Below, one piece after another: positions 18,241 to 29,301 of a stretch of 64,000 nt of DNA; the first letter of the stretch is position 1, and every line of letters begins with the position of its first letter. The notes under the pieces are model-generated. The model searched no databases, was not told the origin of the DNA, and worked only from the letters and a program-made list of their open reading frames with translations. Location of the stretch: assembly GCF_900109685.1 (NCBI RefSeq), contig NZ_FOBB01000001.1, positions 992,001 to 1,056,000 on the forward strand, in the 5' to 3' direction. Source of the DNA: Chitinophaga rupis. GTDB lineage: Bacteria > Bacteroidota > Bacteroidia > Chitinophagales > Chitinophagaceae. Made by a program: the position numbers and the translations under genes.

Positions 18241-19500
18241 TTATTTCAGCTTTTCCAGCGCTACTTTCAGCTGCTGCAGCATAGCCGGTATTTCTTCTTT
18301 TACGCAGGTACCTACGCTCAGGCGGTACCAGGAGGAATCCCTGGAAGAGCCGAAGGCATAGAACGGCACTACCGCCAGCTTAGCCTCATCCAGTATGTAA
18401 GAGGTAACAGCTCCCTGGTCGGCCAGTACAGTGCCATCAGCTTTTTTCTTACCCTTCAGGTCCAGGCGTATGGTGAGGTAAATGGCAGCCTGCGGCGCAA
18501 TACAATCCACCGGGTGACCGGCTTTCTTCAGCGCAGCAAAACCTTCATAGATCTTTACCAGCCTTTCTTCTACTTCACCTTTAAAGTGCTGCAGGTATTT
18601 ATTTACGGCCTCTTTCTGACCCAGGTACTTGGCGGCGGCTTTTTGTTCTGCCATCGGGCTCCAGGCGCCTACGTGGGAAAGAATGGATTTCATTTTACCA
18701 ATTACATGCGCAGGTCCTAAGGCCCAGCCTACACGCACACCGGTAGCGGCAAAGGCTTTACTCATACCATCAATAAAAATGGTGTAGTCCTTCATTTCCG
18801 GGCGCAGGGATACGGGGTTGTAGTGTTCCGTTTGTCCGAATGTAAGCACCCAGTACATCTGGTCAAACATTACGTACAGGGGCTTTTCATCAGCGCTGCG
18901 GCTTTTGTTCTCTGCAAGCACCAGGTCGCAGATCTCTTCCAGCTGCTGTTTGCCAAAGGCAGTACCGGTAGGGTTCTGCGGAGAGCACAGTGCCAGCAGG
19001 CTGGCGCCTTTCAGCAGGGGCTTCAGCTCCGCTGCAGTAGGCATAAAGTTATTTTCCGCTGTAGTTTCCAGCACCACATGCTCTGCTTCCAGGAAGTGGG
19101 TATAGTGGTTGTTGTTCCAGGAAGGCGTAGCGTAAATGATCTTTTCGCCACGGTCTACAATGGTACGGTAAGTAGCATATATGATAGGACGGCCGCCGCA
19201 GGAGATCACGATCTCTTTGGCAGGGTCATAGCTGAGCCCTTCTCTTTCAGCAATAAAATCACCTACTGCTTTTCTCAGTTCGGCAATACCATCTGCAGGA
19301 GGATAGTTCGTATAGTGTTCCTTATACGCATTAATGATCTCCTGCTCAAACTCAACGGGAATAGGGAATACCTTGGGATCAAAGTCGCCGATGGTAAAGT
19401 TGTAGATCTTCTCGCCCTTCGCCTGCTTCTCCTTTATCTCACCGGCCAGCTTAATAATTTCAGAACCAATCAATGTTTCGGCTAAATGAGATAGTTTCAT
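18241..19500 (-). CDS. Class I/II pyridoxal-phosphate aminotransferase
   Basis: The 419-residue fold-type I aminotransferase resembles the aspartate aminotransferase group. The PLP-binding lysine lies in FIDGMSKAFAATGVRVGW (Lys of SKA), with the preceding SPQNPTGTAFG and YVMFDQMYW segments giving the Asn and Asp that hold the cofactor. Arg residues near the C-terminus (YRLSVGT) fit carboxylate binding. The amino donor is not certain, although aspartate is the best guess. It is monocistronic, ends at the terminator at 18166, and diverges from dnaN. Confidence 0.9.
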   Translation of the reverse strand: MKLSHLAETLIGSEIIKLAGEIKEKQAKGEKIYNFTIGDFDPKVFPIPVEFEQEIINAYKEHYTNYPPADGIAELRKAVGDFIAEREGLSYDPAKEIVISCGGRPIIYATYRTIVDRGEKIIYATPSWNNNHYTHFLEAEHVVLETTAENNFMPTAAELKPLLKGASLLALCSPQNPTGTAFGKQQLEEICDLVLAENKSRSADEKPLYVMFDQMYWVLTFGQTEHYNPVSLRPEMKDYTIFIDGMSKAFAATGVRVGWALGPAHVIGKMKSILSHVGAWSPMAEQKAAAKYLGQKEAVNKYLQHFKGEVEERLVKIYEGFAALKKAGHPVDCIAPQAAIYLTIRLDLKGKKKADGTVLADQGAVTSYILDEAKLAVVPFYAFGSSRDSSWYRLSVGTCVKEEIPAMLQQLKVALEKLK

Positions 19501-19723
19501 AATTCCCGTGTTTTTATGGTGTGATTAATTTTTTTTAGCGCGCCAAAGGTAACCGATCTGTAAACAATTGAAAAGAACCTGCTGATTCTTTTTATATTAT
19601 TTAATATAATGGCAGTTGAACGAGGTTTTATTTAATAAAGAGGGCAAAATACGTACTTCCTGTTTAATATTAAGCAAAGCACAACTCTTTGAAACCGATG
19701 GGGTAAAAAGATAAAAAGGTAAA

Positions 19724-19754
19724 TTAGGGGGAATACTAAAACTTTCTATCTTTG
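19724..19754 (+). promoter_or_regulatory. Probable dnaN promoter
   Basis: TATCTTTG at 19747-19754 matches the Bacteroidota -7 element TAnnTTTG exactly. A TTA at 19724-19726, 20 bases upstream, could serve as the weak -33 TTG. The start codon of dnaN lies about 80 bases downstream. Confidence 0.55.
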
Positions 19755-19835
19755 TTCACATTCGAAATTTACCATGTGCAACCGGGCATGAACGCAAGGT
19801 TCCATCAGACCAATAAAAAAATCAAACATTAACCG

Positions 19836-20954
19836 ATGAAATTTATTGTTTCTTCCTCTACTTTGTTAAAGCAATTACAACAGATCAGTGGGGTGATTAA
19901 CTCCAATACGGTATTGCCAATATTGGAAGATTTTCTTTTTCTGATTGACAAGAACGAACTAACAGTGGTGGCAACCGACCTGGAAACTGTAATGAAGGTA
20001 AAGCTGGAGGTGGAAGCTAAGGAAAATGGCCGCATTTGCATCCCTGCTAAAATATTAATGGACTCATTAAAGAACCTGCCGGACCAGCCGCTCACCTTTA
20101 ATGTAGATATGAATACCTACGCAGTAGAGATCACCTCCGATAACGGTAAGTACAAAGTAATGGGCGAAAACCCGGAGAACTTCCCCAAGGAGCCTACTGC
20201 CGATGATACCACTTCTTTTACCCTGGTATCCTCTGCCCTGGTTACCGCCATCAACAAAACCCTGTTTGCAGTAAGTAATGACGACCTGCGGCCGGCCATG
20301 ACCGGCGTGTACTTTGAGCTGGCCAACAAAAGCCTAACTTTTGTAGCTACCGACGCGCACCGCCTGGTAAAATATGTAAGAACAGATGCCAACTGCCCGC
20401 AGGCTGATAACTTTATTGTGCCTAAGAAGCCCCTGAACCTGCTGAAATCTGCTTTGCCCGATAACGAAAGCGAAGTAAAGATCTCTTACAGCCAGAACCA
20501 CTTCTTTGTATCGCACGATGGCGCGCAGATGATCTGCCGTTTAATTGATGCCCGTTTTCCGGATTATAAGGTAGTTATTCCGAAGGATAACCCTTACCGG
20601 CTTACCATGGCAAAGACCGACTTCCAGAACGCCTTAAAGCGGGTAAGCGTGTTCTCCAATAAAAGCACCAACCAGGTAGCGCTGAACATTAGCGGCAGCG
20701 AGCTGCAGCTGTCGGCCCAGGATGTGGACTTCTCTTTTGAAGGCAATGAGCGTATGAGCTGCCAGTACACCGGCGATGATATGCAGATCGCCTTTAACGC
20801 CAAGTTCCTGATCGAAATGCTGAATGCGGCGGAAGGGGATGAGATCAGCATTGAGCTCTCTACCCCCACCAAAGCCGGTATCCTGAAACCTTCTGATATC
20901 GGGGAGAACGAAGACCTGCTGATGCTGGTAATGCCGCTGATGCTGAACAATTGA
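19836..20954 (+). CDS. dnaN: DNA polymerase III beta subunit (sliding clamp)
   Basis: The 372-residue sliding clamp encircles DNA and tethers polymerase III. It has the three-repeat clamp architecture, and family segments such as NTVLPILEDFLF, FVATDAHRLVKY and FPDYKVVIP are present. The C-terminal VMPLMLN is a variant of the usual clamp ending MPMRL. The gene is not next to dnaA here, which is normal in Bacteroidota. It has its own promoter-like element and a terminator downstream. Confidence 0.97.
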   Translation: MKFIVSSSTLLKQLQQISGVINSNTVLPILEDFLFLIDKNELTVVATDLETVMKVKLEVEAKENGRICIPAKILMDSLKNLPDQPLTFNVDMNTYAVEITSDNGKYKVMGENPENFPKEPTADDTTSFTLVSSALVTAINKTLFAVSNDDLRPAMTGVYFELANKSLTFVATDAHRLVKYVRTDANCPQADNFIVPKKPLNLLKSALPDNESEVKISYSQNHFFVSHDGAQMICRLIDARFPDYKVVIPKDNPYRLTMAKTDFQNALKRVSVFSNKSTNQVALNISGSELQLSAQDVDFSFEGNERMSCQYTGDDMQIAFNAKFLIEMLNAAEGDEISIELSTPTKAGILKPSDIGENEDLLMLVMPLMLNN

Positions 20955-21054
20955 TAAAAAAAATGAATATAGAAGAGGCTTAAAGCCGCTCCCGGCCCGT
21001 ATTAGCACGAAATAATATTATTAATTATTCACTCTTCATTATTAAATTATATAT

Positions 21055-21087
21055 AAGGCAATCTCTTCCATGGAGGTTGCCTTTTTC
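21055..21087 (+). terminator. Rho-independent terminator after dnaN
   Basis: AAGGCAA at 21055-21061 pairs with TTGCCTT at 21077-21083, with a 15-base loop, followed by TTTCTTT. It lies about 100 bases after the dnaN stop and is in the right orientation for it. Confidence 0.75.
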
Positions 21088-21324
21088 TTTGTCCACAGTG
21101 CATTTGAGGCGAAATAAATTCCCCGGAAAGTCGTAATTTAACATTGGAAAACGATTCAAAAAGGACAGTTTCATTTTAGGATAGTAACTAACAACGTAAA
21201 AATACCATATACCATGCCTATGAGCGGGTTGCCGTATTTTTACTGTATTCCCCGCTTTAAGCATAGCATTTGAACCACGTTTACGTTTGTTAATTTATTC
21301 TGCGAAAACTGAATACAGGCTCTC

Positions 21325-22152
21325 ATGGAGACTTTTTTTGAACACATCCCATCGTCTTACAGGACGGGTTTACTCGTTATTGGATTGTTGCTGCTGTGGG
21401 TAATAGAAGGATTCATTCCACGGTTTGCGTTAAAGTATAACCGTTACAAACATGCAGGTACTAACCTGTTCTTTACCCTCACTACGGCCATTATTAACCT
21501 GGGCTTTGCCTTTGCAGTGGTAAAGTCTTCCGAATGGACCAGCCACGTGCAGTTTGGTTTATTATACTGGCTAGGCGTTCCATTATGGCTGCATACTATA
21601 CTGGCGCTGCTGATGCTGGATTTTATGGGCGCTTACCTGATACACCTGGTACAGCACAAGGTGGCCTGGATGTGGCACTTTCATAAGATCCATCATATAG
21701 ATACGTCTATAGATGTTACCACCGCCCTGCGGCACCACCCGGTGGAAAGTGTGTTCAGGGTGGTAGCGCTGGTAGCCACCATCATTATCATGGGTATTCC
21801 CATCTGGATGGTGATGTTGTACCAGAGCCTGTCGGCGCTGATGGCGCAGTTCAACCACGCCAATATACACCTGCCGCACTGGCTGGATAAGGGGTTGAGC
21901 TGGATCATTGTATCGCCGGACATGCACAAGGTGCATCACAGCCGGTACCAGCCGGAAACGGATTCCAATTACGCGAATATCTTTTCCATCTGGGACCGTA
22001 TCTGCGGCACATTTGTAACGGTACCGGATACGCTGCAGCTGAAGTACGGGCTGGATGAGTACCAGGAGCCAAAGTACCAGGAGATAGGTTCCCTGCTGAA
22101 AGTACCCTGGGAGCGGCCGGACGGGTTTTCAGAGAAGCCCGTTAATTCATAG
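21325..22152 (+). CDS. Sterol desaturase / fatty acid hydroxylase family protein
   Basis: The 275-residue integral membrane di-iron enzyme belongs to the sterol desaturase superfamily. Histidine clusters for the di-iron centre are seen: HLVQH (about residues 112-116), HFHKIHH (about 122-128), RHHP (about 138) and HKVHH (about 203-207). At least four hydrophobic segments surround them. It would hydroxylate or desaturate a lipid using O2; the substrate is unknown. It is followed closely by a small membrane protein gene. Confidence 0.9.
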   Translation: METFFEHIPSSYRTGLLVIGLLLLWVIEGFIPRFALKYNRYKHAGTNLFFTLTTAIINLGFAFAVVKSSEWTSHVQFGLLYWLGVPLWLHTILALLMLDFMGAYLIHLVQHKVAWMWHFHKIHHIDTSIDVTTALRHHPVESVFRVVALVATIIIMGIPIWMVMLYQSLSALMAQFNHANIHLPHWLDKGLSWIIVSPDMHKVHHSRYQPETDSNYANIFSIWDRICGTFVTVPDTLQLKYGLDEYQEPKYQEIGSLLKVPWERPDGFSEKPVNS

Positions 22153-22198
22153 TGAGAGTTATTATTTTTTATATTTCTATAATCTAATCAAAAGTGAT

Positions 22199-22450
22199 AT
22201 GGCACAGCAACATCACATCGCAACAACAAAAATTGCCGGTTTCATAGGCCTGGCAGCTGGCGTAATTGCCGCCCTTATTTCATTCCTGACCAAGGCCCCC
22301 GGTACCGCCGTAACACTAGGTGGCATTGCCACTGTAATAGGCGTTATTTCTTTATGGATGTCCCGTAAGAACACTGACGATATGCAATTGGCTACTGCTG
22401 GTCTTTTCATGGCCGTAGTATCTTTGGTTATCGGCCTGTCCGTAGGATGA
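22199..22450 (+). CDS. Small two- or three-helix membrane protein
   Basis: The 83-residue protein has hydrophobic stretches at about residues 11-29 (IAGFIGLAAGVIAALISF), 37-52 and 66-81 (AGLFMAVVSLVIGL), with short basic and polar links (MSRKNTDD). No family is recognised. It begins 47 bases after the desaturase and ends before a strong hairpin terminator, so it may be the last gene of that unit. Confidence 0.7.
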   Translation: MAQQHHIATTKIAGFIGLAAGVIAALISFLTKAPGTAVTLGGIATVIGVISLWMSRKNTDDMQLATAGLFMAVVSLVIGLSVG

Positions 22451-22480
22451 TCCGTGGTTAAATAAAAGTTTTAAACGGTT

Positions 22481-22539
22481 AAAAAGTAAAAACCGCTCAT
22501 GTGGTAACGTTCGTTACAGTGAGTGCGTTTTTACTTTTT
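22481..22539 (+). terminator. Long hairpin terminator after the small membrane protein gene
   Basis: AAAAAGTAAAAA at 22481-22492 pairs with TTTTTACTTTTT at 22528-22539, and inner bases CGCTC/GAGTGCG extend the stem. The structure ends in a T-rich run (GTTTTT). It lies 31 bases after the stop codon. Confidence 0.75.
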
Positions 22540-22621
22540 GTTTTTAACAGGGTTGTTTGTTAGCCGCCTTTACCCCTCCATATAATGAGGCCTGTAATGC
22601 TATTACCAAAAATCTCTGTTA

Positions 22622-22723
22622 AACTAACATGCGGTGCAAGTGCGGGTAAGGGTGCTGGAACAAGGTACTCACGTGACACGGGCAAACATCCGTTTCAGGA
22701 GAGACGGACACCGCTCCGGTATT
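22622..22723. other. Compact structured non-coding block, identity unknown
   Basis: In an AT-rich gap this GC-rich block of about 100 bases has GCGGTG (about 22632-22637) facing CACCGC (about 22708-22713). Inside are a second hairpin, CCGTTTC with GAGACGG around an AGGA loop (about 22690-22707), and the palindrome TCACGTGA (about 22668-22675). A TATAAT lies about 40 bases upstream. The block does not match SRP RNA, tmRNA, RNase P RNA or a riboswitch that I know. It may be a small RNA, or only the end region of the neighbouring minus-strand gene. Confidence 0.35.
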
Positions 22724-22724
22724 T

Positions 22725-23243
22725 TTACTTTTTACCTTTTGCTTTTTTACTTTTCACTTTCCCCCCTGCTTCCTTCTCATATTTTTCCAGGTAGCCTTCG
22801 GCGGCTTTTACGGGAAACAGTACCAGCGTTGAGTCTGTTAATTCTTTAATGAGGACGGTATCTATGGTAGCGGCGGAATCTTGTTTTTCCACACCTTCCG
22901 TATGGTTCCAAAGCAGCAGAGTATCTTTTACCAGGCCCCATTTTTCATATACCAGGGTATACATATTCAGGGAGCGGGCTACGCTGTCTTTACGCAGATC
23001 AAAGCCCTGTTTTTGTTTATCCAGGCCGGGTACCGGCTGCAGCCATTTGCCAATAAGCTGATCCGGGCTGTAGCTGATAGTATCTGCGGTAAGCAGGGCT
23101 GTGTCCGGGGCAGCTGCAATGCTGTCTCTAACTTCCAGCAGGCTGCTATCCTCCTCCAGTTCTGCTTTTGAGGCAGGCGCCTGTTGCCGGCAGGCCATTA
23201 CGCCAGCTAACAAAACCAATAATGACAGGCGTTGTTTGATCAT
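22725..23243 (-). CDS. Lipocalin-like lipoprotein
   Basis: The 172-residue protein has a lipoprotein signal, MIKQRLSLLVLLAGVMACRQQ (lipobox GVMAC). The mature part has QLIGKWLQPVPG and the alternating strands typical of small lipocalin-like domains of Bacteroidota, and it ends in a Lys-rich tail (KSKKAKGKK). It is probably attached to the periplasmic face of a membrane. Its ligand is unknown. It is divergent from the thiamine locus across a repeat-filled gap. Confidence 0.78.
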   Translation of the reverse strand: MIKQRLSLLVLLAGVMACRQQAPASKAELEEDSSLLEVRDSIAAAPDTALLTADTISYSPDQLIGKWLQPVPGLDKQKQGFDLRKDSVARSLNMYTLVYEKWGLVKDTLLLWNHTEGVEKQDSAATIDTVLIKELTDSTLVLFPVKAAEGYLEKYEKEAGGKVKSKKAKGKK

Positions 23244-23255
23244 AGGTTTCCAAAT

Positions 23256-23552
23256 TACGAATTAATGCTGAATGCGTAGCGCTTAATGCGTAACGCAGAA
23301 TACTACACGTCCGGGATTTGAATGCGGAACGCTGAACGCTTAATGCTTAACGCAGGGTACTGCGCAAACGCCAGCGGCCAAACACCTGAATACAGCATAT
23401 AAACGCAGGAGCTGAACATACGCTATTAAATGTGGCTGGCGCATAGTAATGATTATTAGCCATTACCCAATAAATTATATTACGTATTCAGCATTATACC
23501 CCAATAAACGGGCTTCAGCGTTAAGCGTTCCGCATTCAGCATTAAGCATTCA
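23256..23552. repeat. Inverted GCTTAATGC/GCATTAAGC word cluster upstream of the thiamine locus
   Basis: GCTGAATGCG, GCTTAATGCG, GGAACGCTGAACGC and GCTTAATGCTTAACGC occur on the left (about 23266-23354). Facing forms TTCAGCGTTAAGCG, TTCCGCATTCAGC and ATTAAGCATTCA occur on the right (about 23514-23552). The two sides can pair as a long irregular hairpin around a loop of about 160 bases. No gene is present. The same words return at 24227-24315 and 33709-33810. Confidence 0.6.
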
Positions 23553-23553
23553 T

Positions 23554-23582
23554 TTGTAATTAAAATTTATCTGCTATCTTTA
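23554..23582 (+). promoter_or_regulatory. Probable promoter of the thiamine operon
   Basis: TTG at 23554-23556 and TATCTTTA at 23575-23582 are separated by 18 bases and fit the Bacteroidota TTG / TAnnTTTG pattern with one mismatch. Transcription would begin just ahead of the TPP riboswitch. Confidence 0.55.
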
Positions 23583-23589
23583 TGCTTCA

Positions 23590-23681
23590 CTTTAGGGGTG
23601 TTTCCCGGTGCAAACCGGGAAGCTGAGATGATACCCTCAGTACCTGACGCAGCTCATACTGCCGGAGGGAAAAGTACTGAA
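23590..23681 (+). promoter_or_regulatory. TPP (thiamine pyrophosphate) riboswitch
   Basis: The THI element is clear: TTAGGGGTG opens it, CTGAGATGATACCC (23623-23636) is the conserved pyrimidine-binding half, and ACCTGACGCAGCTCATACTG followed by CCGGAGGGA supplies the pyrophosphate-binding half and closing strand. It lies 60 bases upstream of thiS and should shut down expression of the locus when TPP is plentiful. A ribosome-site mechanism is likely, because no terminator stem with a T run follows it. Confidence 0.96.
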
Positions 23682-23740
23682 CTCTCTCTTTAATTCACAT
23701 CCTTAAAGTTTATTGTTTCATTTTAAACTCCTGTAAACAC

Positions 23741-23944
23741 ATGGAAGTACTTGTGAACAATAAACTTTATGCGGTGCAGCCGGAAACCACGGTGGCTGCC
23801 CTCTTACAGTTTATTCAACTACCATCCGCAAAAGGCATTGCCATTGCCATTAACAACCAGGTGATCCCTAAGATCCACTGGGAACAGCAGCTCCTGCAAT
23901 CGCAGGATAAGGTGATGATCATCCGCGCCACACAAGGAGGATAG
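23741..23944 (+). CDS. thiS: Thiamine biosynthesis sulfur carrier ThiS
   Basis: The 67-residue ubiquitin-like sulfur carrier has the required C-terminal Gly-Gly (RATQGG), which is adenylated by a ThiF-type enzyme and converted to a thiocarboxylate feeding ThiG. It is the first gene after the TPP riboswitch. The gap of 410 bases to thiC is unusually long for this operon type and is filled with repeats. Confidence 0.93.
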   Translation: MEVLVNNKLYAVQPETTVAALLQFIQLPSAKGIAIAINNQVIPKIHWEQQLLQSQDKVMIIRATQGG

Positions 23945-26205
<2,261 letters not shown>

Positions 26206-26206
26206 C

Positions 26207-26848
26207 GTGCGCATTATAATGCGGCATATAGCAATCACAATGTTACTCATCATCACCCATCCCGAACACGTGCCCAACGAAACACAGCTCTGGCAACAGC
26301 TGCTGCACGCCGGCGCTGATGCCATCCTGCTGCGCAAGCCGCAGTGGCCGCCGGAGAACTATGCGCAGGTGCTGGAACAAACCGATCCGGTCTGTTATTC
26401 TAAAATAATGATAGCAGGGCATTGGGAGCTGTATCAGCATTTTGGATTGATGGGCGTGCATTTGAGCGGGCAGCAGCAGGAACAAACGGATGAGCAGCTG
26501 ATAGCGGAATACCGCCGTCAGGGCTGCCGCACCAGCACCGGCATTCATAACGTAGCAGCATTACCGTTAGCAGGCAATGCATGGGATTATTTGTTACTAA
26601 GCCCTGTGTTTGACAGCATTTCCAAACCAGGTTATAAAGCACAGATACCACCCGGTTTTAAGCTGCAGAAAAATGACTGTAACGCAAAAGTACTGGCGCT
26701 GGGAGGGGTGGATAGCACCAATGCCGCACAGGCAAAACAAATGGGGTTCGATGGCCTGGCACTGTTAGGCTCCATCTGGCAAACCCCTGCAACAGCCGTA
26801 CAACAATTACAACATATTAAAAGCATATGGAACGACCCTATGTTATGA
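26207..26848 (+). CDS. TenI/ThiE-like thiamine-phosphate synthase family protein
   Basis: The protein of up to 213 residues has the ThiE barrel pattern in weakened form: HAGADAILLRKP, FGLMGVHLSG, GIHNVAAL, DYLLLSPVFDSISKPGY and LGGVDSTNAAQAKQMGFDGLALLGSIW. A true ThiE follows two genes later, so this copy may act like TenI (thiazole tautomerase) or as a second synthase. The start is uncertain: GTG at 26207, or ATG at 26219 or 26240; the last gives the most usual N-terminus (MLLIITHPEH). It overlaps thiD by 22 bases. Confidence 0.82.
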   Translation: MRIIMRHIAITMLLIITHPEHVPNETQLWQQLLHAGADAILLRKPQWPPENYAQVLEQTDPVCYSKIMIAGHWELYQHFGLMGVHLSGQQQEQTDEQLIAEYRRQGCRTSTGIHNVAALPLAGNAWDYLLLSPVFDSISKPGYKAQIPPGFKLQKNDCNAKVLALGGVDSTNAAQAKQMGFDGLALLGSIWQTPATAVQQLQHIKSIWNDPML

Positions 26849-27576
26849 GCCTGGCCGGGCTGGATCCCAGCGGGGGCGCCGGTTTGCTGGCCGACATTAA
26901 AACCTTTGAGGCCCATCAAACCTATGGGCTGGGCGTTTGTACCGCGCTTACCGTGCAAACGGACCAGGAGTTTTTGTCGGTAGACTGGCTGCCGGCGGAG
27001 CGTGTTATAGAACAGGCGAAACCATTGCTGCAAAAGTTTGCACCTGCCTGGTGCAAAATAGGTATTGTGGCAGATGTGCCCACGCTGCTGCAAATAGTAC
27101 GCAGCCTGCACCAGCTGCGCCCCGGCATCCGCATTATCCTGGATCCGGTGTTGAAAGCATCCGCCGGTTTTGACTTTCATAATACTGCGCTGGCGCATGC
27201 CTGGCAGGAAGTGCTGCCTTACCTGTACCTGCTCACCCCTAATTATGATGAAGCGCTGGTATTAGTCAATGGCGCTGCAGACGGGCAGGAAGCTGCCGCA
27301 CAGCTTAGCCGCCATTGTGCAGTGCTGCTGAAAGGCGGCCACCACCCGGAAAACAGGGGCTGGGATGTATTGTACACACAGGAAAGCGAGTACCTGCTAC
27401 CGCCGGTTGTACGGCAGGTATATGCCAAACACGGCTCTGGCTGTGTATTATCCGCCGCCATTACAGCGCAGCTGGCAAAGGGGCATTCCCTCCAGGACGC
27501 CTGTATTAACGGCAAAGCTTATACGGAGAAATTTTTATCCAGTCACCCTTCATTATTAGGATATCACAATTTATGA
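26827..27576 (+). CDS. thiD: Hydroxymethylpyrimidine/phosphomethylpyrimidine kinase
   Basis: The 249-residue ribokinase-fold kinase phosphorylates HMP and HMP-P to HMP-PP. The N-terminal GLDPSGGAGLLADIKTF and the C-terminal anion-hole motif KHGSGCVLSAAITA (catalytic region) are typical. DPVLKAS is also conserved. The start overlaps the previous gene and the stop overlaps thiE (ATGA), indicating translational coupling. Confidence 0.95.
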   Translation: MERPYVMSLAGLDPSGGAGLLADIKTFEAHQTYGLGVCTALTVQTDQEFLSVDWLPAERVIEQAKPLLQKFAPAWCKIGIVADVPTLLQIVRSLHQLRPGIRIILDPVLKASAGFDFHNTALAHAWQEVLPYLYLLTPNYDEALVLVNGAADGQEAAAQLSRHCAVLLKGGHHPENRGWDVLYTQESEYLLPPVVRQVYAKHGSGCVLSAAITAQLAKGHSLQDACINGKAYTEKFLSSHPSLLGYHNL

Positions 27577-28223
27577 TCAGCACCTTACATTACATATCAC
27601 AGCAAACCGCAGCAGCAGACCACCTTGCAAACATACAGGCCGCCTGCGATGCAGGCTGCAACTGGATCCAGCTGCGTATTAAAGACAGCACGCCGGAAGC
27701 AGTATTACCCATTGCCATTGCTGCAAAAAAAATATGCGAACCGTACAACGCTACGCTTATCATTAACGACTATCCCCGGGTGGCCAAAGCCATCGGCGCC
27801 CACGGCGTGCACGTAGGCAAAAATGATATGACGGTAGCTGCAGCCCGCGCCATTACCGGCCCTGAAATGATAGTAGGCGGTACAGCCAATACCCTGAACG
27901 ATCTGTTGCAGCATGTAAAAGACGGCGCTGATTATGTTGGGCTGGGGCCTTACCGTTTTACTACTACCAAGCAAAAGCTAAGCCCCATACTGGGTCTGGA
28001 GGGTATTGCCAATATCCTGCAGCAGCTGGCGTCACAAGGTATTACCATTCCTGTAATAGCCATTGGCGGCATTGTGCAGGAAGATGTTGCTGCATTAATA
28101 GCAGCAGGGGCACATGGCGTAGCAGTAAGCGGCCTTATTACACATGCGGCGGATAGAAAGGAAGTAGTGAAAAATATTTTCGCAATGGCACAAAAGGAAC
28201 AGGAAGCAGGTAGTAACATTTAA
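27573..28223 (+). CDS. thiE: Thiamine-phosphate synthase ThiE
   Basis: The 216-residue TIM-barrel enzyme joins HMP-PP and thiazole phosphate. It has the standard motifs WIQLRIKD (residues 31-38), LIINDYPRVAKAIGAHGVHVGKNDM, VGGTANT, ADYVGLGPYRFTTTK and PVIAIGGI. It has stronger family features than the TenI-like gene at 26207, so this is the likely true synthase. It overlaps thiD by four bases and is 10 bases before thiG. Confidence 0.95.
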   Translation: MISTLHYISQQTAAADHLANIQAACDAGCNWIQLRIKDSTPEAVLPIAIAAKKICEPYNATLIINDYPRVAKAIGAHGVHVGKNDMTVAAARAITGPEMIVGGTANTLNDLLQHVKDGADYVGLGPYRFTTTKQKLSPILGLEGIANILQQLASQGITIPVIAIGGIVQEDVAALIAAGAHGVAVSGLITHAADRKEVVKNIFAMAQKEQEAGSNI

Positions 28224-28233
28224 AAATTAAAAA

Positions 28234-29010
28234 ATGATAGCACCCTTAATAATTGCTGACCGTACTTTTCAATCCCGCCTGTTCACCGGTACGGGAAAGT
28301 TTTCCGCAGCGCCGGTAATGGAGCAGGCCTTGCTGGCCTCCGGCTCCGAGCTGGTAACCGTGGCGCTAAAGCGGGTAGATATGCATAACCAGGCAGATGA
28401 TATGCTGCAGCACCTTAACCACCCGCAGCTGCACCTGCTGCCCAATACCTCCGGTGTACGTACTGCTAAGGAGGCCGTATATGCGGCACAGTTAGCACGG
28501 GAAGCGCTGGAAACAAACTGGATCAAGCTGGAAATACATCCTGATCCCCGCTACCTGCTGCCCGATCCTATAGAAACACTGATGGCGGCGCAGGAGCTGG
28601 TAAAGCTGGGCTTTATAGTATTGCCCTACATACATGCTGATCCCGTGCTGTGCAAACGGCTGGAGGACGCAGGCACCGCTGCTGTAATGCCTTTGGGTGC
28701 ACCTATTGGCAGCAACAAAGGCTTACGTACCTTTGATTTTCTGGAAATTATTATTGAGCAAAGCCGCGTGCCGGTAGTGGTAGATGCCGGTATCGGCAGC
28801 CCTTCTGATGCAGCCAAGGCCATGGAAATGGGCGCAGATGCTGTACTCGTAAATACCGCCATTGCCGTAGCGCAAGACCCGGTACGTATGGCGCAGGCCT
28901 TTAAGCAGGCCGTAATTGCAGGCCGCCTGGCCTACGAGGCAGGGCTGCCCGGCAAGCATCAGCAGGCCAGCGCCAGCAGCCCTTTAATCGCCTTTTTAGA
29001 CAATGAATAA
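28234..29010 (+). CDS. thiG: Thiazole synthase ThiG
   Basis: The 258-residue barrel enzyme builds the thiazole phosphate ring from deoxyxylulose phosphate, ThiS thiocarboxylate and dehydroglycine. Conserved segments are [80 protein letters not shown] and NTAIA. The catalytic Schiff-base lysine is probably that of IKLEI. It is followed by a tandem-repeat gap and then thiH. Confidence 0.97.
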   Translation: MIAPLIIADRTFQSRLFTGTGKFSAAPVMEQALLASGSELVTVALKRVDMHNQADDMLQHLNHPQLHLLPNTSGVRTAKEAVYAAQLAREALETNWIKLEIHPDPRYLLPDPIETLMAAQELVKLGFIVLPYIHADPVLCKRLEDAGTAAVMPLGAPIGSNKGLRTFDFLEIIIEQSRVPVVVDAGIGSPSDAAKAMEMGADAVLVNTAIAVAQDPVRMAQAFKQAVIAGRLAYEAGLPGKHQQASASSPLIAFLDNE

Positions 29011-29069
29011 TGAACAATTAATAATTAATAATCGTATTGCAGTCGTTCAACTATCATAAGTCTGCCCAT

Positions 29070-29284
29070 TTGATTATTAATTATTCATTAAATGGCAGCG
29101 TTGTTCGCTTACTATAAGTTTTACAACCTGCCCGCTTGATTATTAAGTATTCATTAAACGGCAACGTTGTTCGCTTGCTATAAGTTTTACAACCTGCCGC
29201 TTGATTATTAATTATTCATTAAACGGCAACGTGTTCGCTTGCTATAAGCTTTACGACCTGCCGCCCGATTATTAATTATTCATT
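29070..29284 (+). repeat. Tandem repeat of about 65 bp between thiG and thiH (3 copies plus a partial)
   Basis: Unit starts are at about 29070, 29136, 29201 and 29265. Each unit begins TTGATTATTAATTATTCATT, continues through GGCAACGTTGTTCGCTTGC and TATAAGTTTTACAACCTG, and ends CCGC. Periods are 66, 65 and 64 bases, with a few substitutions, so the array probably grew by duplication and is young. A half-degraded unit lies before it (29010-29069). It separates thiH from the other thi genes. Confidence 0.85.
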
Positions 29285-29301
29285 TTTAATTATTAATTAA
29301 A

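Noticed and set aside
22622..22723. Cobalamin riboswitch, SRP RNA or tmRNA
   Set aside because: A GCGGTGCAAGTGCG segment and a CAGGAGA segment recall the cobalamin B12 box, but the rest of the consensus is missing. No GGAAG...AGCAG SRP core or tRNA-like end is seen.
29010..29300. CRISPR-like array
   Set aside because: The 65-base units are contiguous copies with no unique spacers, and no cas genes are present. It is a simple tandem duplication.
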